From Aminicenans sp964648465 (GTDB taxonomy: Bacteria; Acidobacteriota; Aminicenantia; Aminicenantales; Aminicenantaceae): a stretch of 28,022 bases of DNA. The translations under genes and the position numbers were made by a program. The DNA is taken from contig CAZYMU010000033.1 in assembly GCA_964648465.1 (NCBI GenBank), positions 1 to 28,022 of the forward strand, in the 5' to 3' direction. The notes beneath the pieces are model-generated. The model made no database searches. It was not told where the DNA came from and saw only the letters and a program-made list of their open reading frames with translations. Positions 23,817 to 28,022 of this stretch are shown here, in pieces. The stretch's first letter is position 1, and every line of letters begins with the position of its first letter.

Positions 23817-25245
23817 ACATCGTTGATAATAAAGGTATTACGCGTTTTTCAGATTTGCCATTAGTTTCCGCGTGACAAATAGGTGACAAATTTACCACTT
23901 TTTCGGCTTTTTTCCCATTATTTCCAGTGTTTAGAAGCTCAACTGCTTTTCTCTTCTGCTCTTGATTTGAATGTGTATACCGTTCTGTCGTCTTCACTGA
24001 ATAATGTCCCAAAAGATCCTTGACTGTTATCAAGTCAACTCCACTCCTTACTAACCTAGATGCAAAAGTATGGCGCAAATCATGAAAAGTCAGTCCTTTT
24101 ATGTCTGCTCTTTTACATGCGTTCTCAAAAGCTCTCCTGAAATACTTTAAGTGCCTTTTTTCTCCTGTTTTGGGGTCAGCGTATTGAAATACAAACTTAT
24201 TGTTCCCGATCGACTTCCACAATGCATTCATTTTCTCATATAGTTCTTCACTAATAGGAATAACTCTTTTTTTTCCGTTCTTGGTTTTAACAACTTCTAT
24301 CTCTTTGTTCCTTAAGTCAACCTGTTCCCATTTAAGATTTGCAATTTCGGATTTTCTCATTCCTGTGTGCAGAGCAGTGACTATAACAGGCCTTAAATGC
24401 TCTGAGCTCGCTTCTAAGAGCCTTTCTTCCTCAGTCTTATTAAGTATCCTTTCTCTTGGTTCAGGCTGCCTTAAAAACTTTACATTTCGAACTGGATTTT
24501 CGTCGCTCATATCCCAATTAATTGCAATATTAAAGACTCTCTTCAACACTGACAATTCTCTGTTAATAGATGCGGGTTTAAGTCCATCCCTCTGCCTTTT
24601 CGACTTGTATTTCTCGATTAAATACGGGGAAACATCTTGTATGCCGCAGCTTCCGAAAAATCTACACAAATTCTTCAAGCAACTCTCGTCCCTTTTCCAG
24701 GCCAAGTTATTAACTTTTGCATAATTCTCTAGATACTCGCTTGCCAATTCATCAAATTTAACTTTTTTCTTTTCTCTGCTTATCTTATGCTTTTTATCAA
24801 AGCTTTTCCTAATTGCTGATTGCAATTCTAGTAAAGCTTCCTCCCGGGATTGCGCATGAGGTACAACTTTTCGAATTCTCGCTCCATTTTCATCTCGGTA
24901 ATCAATACACAAACGCTCTTTTCCTCCTTTCGTTTTTCTCAAATAAATAGATCCAATACCATAATTCCAACGCTTCAATTTTTTACTCAAAGCGCTCCTT
25001 CCTTTCAGGAGCATTCTATCATAATTTTCAAGGGAAAGGTCGAACTTTGGAAAGAATTCTGCGAACTCAGATGATCTATCTTTATTCCTATCCTTAAACT
25101 TCTCAATCTCATCTTTTTTGAATCTGATTAACCCATTTATATTTAAATATGGAATCTTGCCTACATCTTTCCATTTATAGATGGTTTTAGGGTGCACGTG
25201 AAGGAAGGAGCTTACTTCATTGACATTAAGAAGTGATTGATTCAA
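23773..25245 (-). CDS. int: Tyrosine recombinase integrase with N-terminal HTH
   Basis: Site-specific recombinase of the integrated element, 490 aa. The N-terminal MerR/excisionase-like helix-turn-helix (about 5-50, VNEVSSFLHVHPKTIYKWKD) precedes an arm-binding region, a SAM-like core-binding domain (about 160-245) and the catalytic domain. Active-site residues are all present: R297 (HTGMRKSE), K322, H388 and R391 (HDLRHT), H414 (LLGH) and Y423 (ERYTH). The start is probably the TTG at 25245 with AGGG upstream. The C-terminus from about residue 477 is encoded by the 5' half of tRNA-Ala, with the TGA inside the anticodon stem. This implies that the attachment site lies in the tRNA and includes the int 3' end. 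The HTH fusion could combine excisionase-like and integrase functions. Confidence 0.94.
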   Translation of the reverse strand: MNQSLLNVNEVSSFLHVHPKTIYKWKDVGKIPYLNINGLIRFKKDEIEKFKDRNKDRSSEFAEFFPKFDLSLENYDRMLLKGRSALSKKLKRWNYGIGSIYLRKTKGGKERLCIDYRDENGARIRKVVPHAQSREEALLELQSAIRKSFDKKHKISREKKKVKFDELASEYLENYAKVNNLAWKRDESCLKNLCRFFGSCGIQDVSPYLIEKYKSKRQRDGLKPASINRELSVLKRVFNIAINWDMSDENPVRNVKFLRQPEPRERILNKTEEERLLEASSEHLRPVIVTALHTGMRKSEIANLKWEQVDLRNKEIEVVKTKNGKKRVIPISEELYEKMNALWKSIGNNKFVFQYADPKTGEKRHLKYFRRAFENACKRADIKGLTFHDLRHTFASRLVRSGVDLITVKDLLGHYSVKTTERYTHSNQEQKRKAVELLNTGNNGKKAEKVVNLSPICHAETNGKSEKRVIPLLSTMWAVSSAGRAQRSQR

Positions 25246-25256
25246 TCGTGCACCCT
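25189..25256. repeat. 10-bp inverted repeat at the int 5' end
   Basis: AGGGTGCACG (25189-25198) and its exact complement CGTGCACCCT (25247-25256) flank the int start codon, 48 bp apart. The outer arm includes the int Shine-Dalgarno and the inner arm lies within the HTH-coding part. It could be an autoregulatory or recombinase arm site. Confidence 0.4.
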
Positions 25257-25265
25257 GAAATAAAG

Positions 25266-25538
25266 TTAGATTAGCTTTTGCATTTCTCTTGCTAATTTGT
25301 CTCTTATATCCAAAACTTCCAATAATTCTTCTTTCCCACCTCTTGCCAATAATCCTTTAACAAAATCAGATTCGATAGATTCTATACTATTTCTATTATT
25401 TATTATGGTTATTAATTCATCAACTGAAAGAACCCCATACTTTGCAAAAAAATCTTTTAATATATTTACATATTTTTCTTTCTCTGAGATTTTAAATTTT
25501 TCTTCAAGCTTTGCTAATCTTCTTTTAATCTCTTTCAT
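25266..25538 (-). CDS. Small helical protein of unknown function
   Basis: A 90-aa product from the ATG at 25538, which has GGAGG 6 nt upstream (a TTG two codons earlier is less likely). The sequence is highly charged and almost all helical. The first 25 residues (MKEIKRRLAKLEEKFKISEK) look like a short coiled coil, and a second helical stretch follows (SDFVKGLLARGGKEELLEVL). There is no signal, membrane segment or known motif. It lies just upstream of int on the same strand, where an excisionase or directionality factor would be expected, but it has no HTH. No family recognised. Confidence 0.6.
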   Translation of the reverse strand: MKEIKRRLAKLEEKFKISEKEKYVNILKDFFAKYGVLSVDELITIINNRNSIESIESDFVKGLLARGGKEELLEVLDIRDKLAREMQKLI

Positions 25539-25580
25539 AATCAACCTCCATGAGCGTTGTAGTACAGTTTAATTTTTTGT

Positions 25581-25961
25581 TTACAAATTTTGATACTGCT
25601 GTTTCACTATTTGCTCAATCTCTGATATTCTTTCTTCCAAATCCCTTATTTCCGTTATCCTCAAAGACTGATTTAAAATTTCTCTTGCAACTAGCCTCCT
25701 TGTTGTTTCATTTTTACTCTTTAATAAATTGATAAGTACATTGACAGCTTCCCGGGTGGCCTGCTTTAAAAGATCCAAGCTCTCATAAAACAAAGTATCA
25801 CGTTCCTTCCGGAGCCTTTTCCTAAAGGTCTCATCCTTTAGCCAATTGTAGATTGAAGAACGACTCACTTTAGCTCTTCGGGATGCCCCTTCTAGAGAAT
25901 TGGTTTCCAATATACATCTAATGACTCTTAATTGATTTTGAGTCAATTTTGCTTTTTCCAT
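25581..25961 (-). CDS. HTH protein, terminase-small-subunit-like
   Basis: A 126-aa product from the ATG at 25961 (a TTG at 25982 would add 7 residues; neither has a clear Shine-Dalgarno). The N-terminal helix-turn-helix (about 8-45: LTQNQLRVIRCILETNSLEG, then RRAKVSRSSIYNWLKDETF) is followed by a long helix containing LLKQATREAVNVLINLLKS and a C-terminal coiled-coil-like tail (ITEIRDLEERISEIEQIV). This is the layout of phage small terminase and related DNA-binding proteins. No large terminase is visible, so packaging is unproven. It could instead be a regulator binding the repeat cluster just upstream. Confidence 0.65.
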   Translation of the reverse strand: MEKAKLTQNQLRVIRCILETNSLEGASRRAKVSRSSIYNWLKDETFRKRLRKERDTLFYESLDLLKQATREAVNVLINLLKSKNETTRRLVAREILNQSLRITEIRDLEERISEIEQIVKQQYQNL

Positions 25962-26008
25962 TTTATGTAAAAAAGTGTTCAACTATGTCTAATTTTGTCC
26001 AATCCGCA

Positions 26009-26112
26009 ACTTTAATCTATAAAGCTAATAGTTTTAATCTTTAAAGCTATGAATGCCTGCACTGCTTTAATCTTTGACATTATTACTCCATTTAATAACT
26101 TTAATCTTTAAA
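26009..26112. repeat. Cluster of four TTTAATCT repeats (iteron- or operator-like)
   Basis: Four direct copies of a motif around TTTAATCT begin at 26011, 26033, 26066 and 26100, spaced 22, 33 and 34 bp, roughly whole helical turns. Copies 2 and 4 extend to TTTAATCTTTAAA, itself an inverted repeat (TTTAA-TCT-TTAAA). Copies 1 and 2 also share a trailing AAAGCTA. The stretch is AT-rich. It lies between a replication-initiator-like gene and an HTH gene, so it may be a replication origin or an operator set. Confidence 0.65.
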
Positions 26113-26128
26113 AACCTATTATATATCT

Positions 26129-26581
26129 CTAGGGGTATGTCTTCTTTCTTTCCCATGTTCTTTTCCCTTTTAAATTCTTTATATTGTTTTTAAAAGATGG
26201 CTTTTTCACACGGCCAGACTTGATTGCCTCTCGTCCTTCTTTATCAACAATTTCTACGCTTCTGATTTTCCACTTCTCTGATAGGGCATAAACGTTCGGT
26301 TGCCTGTAAAGCCCTCCTTTCTCTTTAATTACTATAAATCCATAGTAAATCAGTTCCTTAATTTTTTTGCTGAACGTATGAGAGTTCATCCTCCAAGATA
26401 CCCGGGAATAAGTAAGAACTAGGTGATTATACCCACCTTTTCTGGTGGAGAACGATTTCTTCAACTCGATATAAACCCAGATTGCTTTATCGCTGAGAGC
26501 AGTCCAAGCTGCTGAATTGGTCATTGAATTATCCAGTTTTACAAATGGTTCAATGTCTTCTTTACCTTTTTTTGGAGACAT
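26129..26581 (-). CDS. Winged-helix replication-initiator-like protein
   Basis: A 150-aa protein with an N-terminal segment (EPFVKLDNSMTNSAAWTALS) followed by KAIWVYIELKKSFSTRKGGY, YSRVSWRMNSHTFSKKIKEL and IYYGFIVIKEKGGL. This order (a 'sites of same ploidy' helix, then a winged HTH ending in a beta hairpin) matches short plasmid/phage wHTH proteins that resemble replication initiators. The C-terminal 40 residues are strongly basic (KKPSFKNNIKNLKGKR). It lies just upstream of the TTTAATCT repeat cluster on the same strand. Replication initiation and transcriptional regulation are both possible. No helicase or primase is visible. Confidence 0.55.
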   Translation of the reverse strand: MSPKKGKEDIEPFVKLDNSMTNSAAWTALSDKAIWVYIELKKSFSTRKGGYNHLVLTYSRVSWRMNSHTFSKKIKELIYYGFIVIKEKGGLYRQPNVYALSEKWKIRSVEIVDKEGREAIKSGRVKKPSFKNNIKNLKGKRTWERKKTYP

Positions 26582-26621
26582 CAGTTTTCTTCTTTTCCAA
26601 TTAGATTTCTTTAGAAAGATG

Positions 26622-26631
26622 AATTGTCATT
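26622..26631. promoter_or_regulatory. AATTGTCATT site, downstream copy
   Basis: Exact 10-bp match to the site at 26917-26926. The two copies bracket the XRE gene and this one lies between it and the winged-helix gene. It is a candidate operator for the XRE protein. Confidence 0.3.
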
Positions 26632-26636
26632 AGTAA

Positions 26637-26885
26637 CTATTGCTTTTTCCCAATTTGTTTTTTTATCTCTTTGGAAAAAAGCTTATATTCCGGAACTCGC
26701 AATGCCATAGCCAAGAGTTTTTTCTGCCTTGAGTTAGGATTTCTATAACCTCTCTCAAATAACGAAATCAATGTTTGATGGATCGAGGTCTCTTGCTCAA
26801 GACAATATTGGCTTTTTCGCTGAAGTAGTCTTTCTAGTTTTAATTTTGAAATCATATACTCTCTCATTGTTATTTCTCTTTTCAT
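26637..26885 (-). CDS. XRE-family HTH regulator
   Basis: An 82-aa DNA-binding protein with a single Cro/C1-type helix-turn-helix over about residues 17-72 (CLEQETSIHQTLISLFERGY followed by KKLLAMALRVPEYKLF). It has no additional domain. Start choice is uncertain: an internal ATG at 26867 (MREYMISK) is as plausible as 26885. It is transcribed divergently from the 299-aa gene and is preceded and followed by AATTGTCATT sites, an arrangement typical of an autoregulated phage-like switch. It probably represses the element's early genes. Confidence 0.75.
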   Translation of the reverse strand: MKREITMREYMISKLKLERLLQRKSQYCLEQETSIHQTLISLFERGYRNPNSRQKKLLAMALRVPEYKLFSKEIKKQIGKKQ

Positions 26886-26916
26886 TATTTATAATTATTA
26901 TCCTGAAGAATAAGCT

Positions 26917-26926
26917 AATTGTCATT
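26917..26926. promoter_or_regulatory. AATTGTCATT site, divergent-promoter copy
   Basis: Lies in the 107-bp divergent region between the XRE gene and the 299-aa gene and includes a TTGTCA (26919-26924) that could serve as a -35 for the plus-strand gene, with a poor ATAAAC at 26942 as -10. A regulator bound here would block that promoter. Confidence 0.35.
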
Positions 26927-26992
26927 TATTTAAAGGTAATCATAAACGCAGAAAGTTTTGGGTCATTTATGACTACCTGAGTTGGTGATTTC

Positions 26993-27892
26993 ATGAGATA
27001 TGAAGGATTAGAAGTTAATTGGAAACCTAAAGAATTAGATTACTTTCTACAGAGAAATTATTCATACAGTCTTTGGCATTTCTCATTAAGCCTGGCAGAG
27101 TTTTTATTGTTTTACAAAGATTATAGATCAATTAAAAAGAAAGAATCAGGAAAATGGGAATTATCTTGGAGAGTGTTTTGGAAAAAAAGAATTTTTGAAC
27201 TTAATCAACTTAAAAAGATAACCAAAGAAACTCTTGCAGATTTCCTCGAAAAGGCTGAACACCCTAATTTGGAAGTATGGAAAATTGAAATGCTAATGAA
27301 AAGAAAGACAAGAGCCGGGGATTCAGATTACATAGAAAAAATGTTTGTACTTTCTTCTTTCTTTGAAACCCTAAATCGATTAATAAAGGAAATGAATAAA
27401 ATTTTGATTAGCTCAAAAACCAAAGGACGCCCTTTAAAGAAGACGACTATAATCGCTTTAACTTGGAGTCATTTTATTAAGGATGATGATGAAACTCATT
27501 TAGTAAACATAGTTAATCTGCTGGATTGGTTCAAAAAACGACTTCCAAATTCAGCCATTTACAAATCTTTTGGCGAAGAAATAAACAAAATCCAAAATTA
27601 TAAATTAAAACAAATAATTTATAGGCACAAAACAAAAAGTACGCATAAGAATCTCATTAATAACTACAAAAACACCTTTGATAAAACGGTCGGAAGCAGA
27701 ACTATTTCATTTGAAGGAATGAGACCAAAAATTACAACACATTTGGAATCCAACTGGAATGAATATGACATAAAACCCCCACTTGTTTCATTCTCAGAAG
27801 AAGAAAAGTTTACTGCTAAAAATTTTAAGGAAAATAGCATTAAATCTAAGGTCTCTTATAAAAATCGGGCTTATATGGTTCTTCTTAAATAA
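26993..27892 (+). CDS. Unknown 299-aa element protein
   Basis: No known family was recognised. The product is basic, mostly predicted helical, Lys/Trp/Tyr-rich, with no signal peptide or clear membrane helix. Features are an N-terminal VNWKPKELDYFLQRNYSYSL region, a helical core (ETLNRLIKEMNKILISSKTK), a central IIALTWSHFIKDDDETHL segment, and a basic C-terminal third (HKTKSTHKNLINNYKNTF, later VSYKNRAYMVLLK). The ATG follows GGTGAT, a modest Shine-Dalgarno. It is the only plus-strand gene of the element in view and is divergent from the XRE repressor, the usual position of a lytic-side or cargo gene. Base composition is like the rest of the element. It is probably a real gene given its length and uninterrupted frame. 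Confidence 0.65.
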   Translation: MRYEGLEVNWKPKELDYFLQRNYSYSLWHFSLSLAEFLLFYKDYRSIKKKESGKWELSWRVFWKKRIFELNQLKKITKETLADFLEKAEHPNLEVWKIEMLMKRKTRAGDSDYIEKMFVLSSFFETLNRLIKEMNKILISSKTKGRPLKKTTIIALTWSHFIKDDDETHLVNIVNLLDWFKKRLPNSAIYKSFGEEINKIQNYKLKQIIYRHKTKSTHKNLINNYKNTFDKTVGSRTISFEGMRPKITTHLESNWNEYDIKPPLVSFSEEEKFTAKNFKENSIKSKVSYKNRAYMVLLK

Positions 27893-28021
27893 TACAAAAA
27901 AACTTTCCCTTATTAATTCTTTTTTTTTGTTCTCCCATGTCATTGTTCCTTCCAAAGCTTTCCATGCTTGATCAACGTCAACTATTATTTCGCACCGCGT
28001 TGCCTCAAGCAGAAATGTTAC
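27794..28021 (-). CDS. Possible partial gene entering from the right
   Basis: A minus-strand frame with no stop runs from the window edge to a TGA at 27794, at least 75 codons. The part nearest the edge reads VTFLLEATRCEIIVDVDQAW and KALEGTMTWENKKKELI, which looks protein-like. The last part overlaps the 3' end of the 299-aa gene by about 100 nt and looks less convincing. No family recognised. The start lies outside the window. Confidence 0.25.
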   Translation of the reverse strand, partial: VTFLLEATRCEIIVDVDQAWKALEGTMTWENKKKELIRESFFVLFKKNHISPIFIRDLRFNAIFLKIFSSKLFFF

Positions 28022-28022
28022 C

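Larger units (their letters stand above)
23773..28022. mobile_element. Integrated element at tRNA-Ala, right end outside window
   Basis: From the tRNA-overlapping integrase to the window end the sequence is more AT-rich than the chromosome on the left. It has element-type genes: integrase, terminase-small-subunit-like HTH, replication-initiator-like winged helix and XRE repressor, with no household gene. The left att boundary lies within the tRNA. The right att was not found in the window. The size and type (prophage, satellite or integrative plasmid) cannot be fixed. Confidence 0.8.

Noticed and set aside
23820..28022. CRISPR array or toxin-antitoxin pair in the element
   Set aside because: No regularly spaced repeats of 24-40 bp with unique spacers were seen. 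The two small proteins next to int do not form a recognisable toxin-antitoxin pair.

Overview
The window looks like a piece of a moderately AT-rich bacterial chromosome, with a more AT-rich integrated element entering at its right end. The organism is probably a diderm (Gram-negative type) bacterium: there is an outer-membrane-like protein with an N-terminal CBM9-type domain and a C-terminal DUF5916-like beta-rich half, an HlyD-type lipoprotein adaptor with an ABC exporter, and an ECF sigma/anti-sigma/DUF4097 operon. The gene mix resembles uncultured anaerobic lineages such as Aminicenantes or Acidobacteriota relatives. That placement is an impression from gene content, not a demonstrated assignment.

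Layout. (1) 0.4-4.5 kb, minus strand: asparagine synthetase A (asnA) with a near-consensus sigma70 promoter and a structured leader; an aspartate kinase remnant missing its N-terminal catalytic start and carrying a C-terminal frameshift; and a TrpB2-type tryptophan synthase beta. (2) 5.1-8.6 kb: an AGCS sodium/amino acid symporter and an Asp/Glu/hydantoin racemase-family protein in one plus-strand operon, converging on a class III PLP aminotransferase or racemase. (3) 8.9-11.2 kb, minus strand: an ECF sigma factor, zinc-type anti-sigma factor and DUF4097 exported protein, closed by a strong hairpin terminator. (4) 11.5-13.8 kb: the 762-aa CBM9/DUF5916-like gene, flanked by two direct copies of a ~178-bp intergenic block exactly 2,700 bp apart. 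One copy is the sigma-factor upstream region and the other lies upstream of this gene. (5) 14.2-19.2 kb, plus strand: an HlyD-type lipoprotein, two ABC ATPases and two ABC-2 permeases (YbhGFSR-like exporter). (6) 19.2-23.7 kb, minus strand: an exported mutarotase-like protein, a PiT phosphate transporter with its DUF47 partner, a Mut7-C protein and a NicO-like metal transporter.

(7) 23.7-28.0 kb: a tRNA-Ala(CGC) whose 5' half is overlapped in frame by the 3' end of a tyrosine integrase, followed by an AT-rich element. The element carries two small helical or HTH proteins, a cluster of four repeated TTTAATCT motifs spaced 22-34 bp apart, a replication-initiator-like winged-helix protein, an XRE regulator, and a divergently transcribed 299-aa protein of unknown family. 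The element runs off the window. It is the part most likely to hold something undescribed, but only its integration/regulation end is visible.

Most intervals between genes are short and orderly. The strongest non-coding signals are the duplicated 178-bp block, the repeat cluster and the integrase-tRNA overlap.
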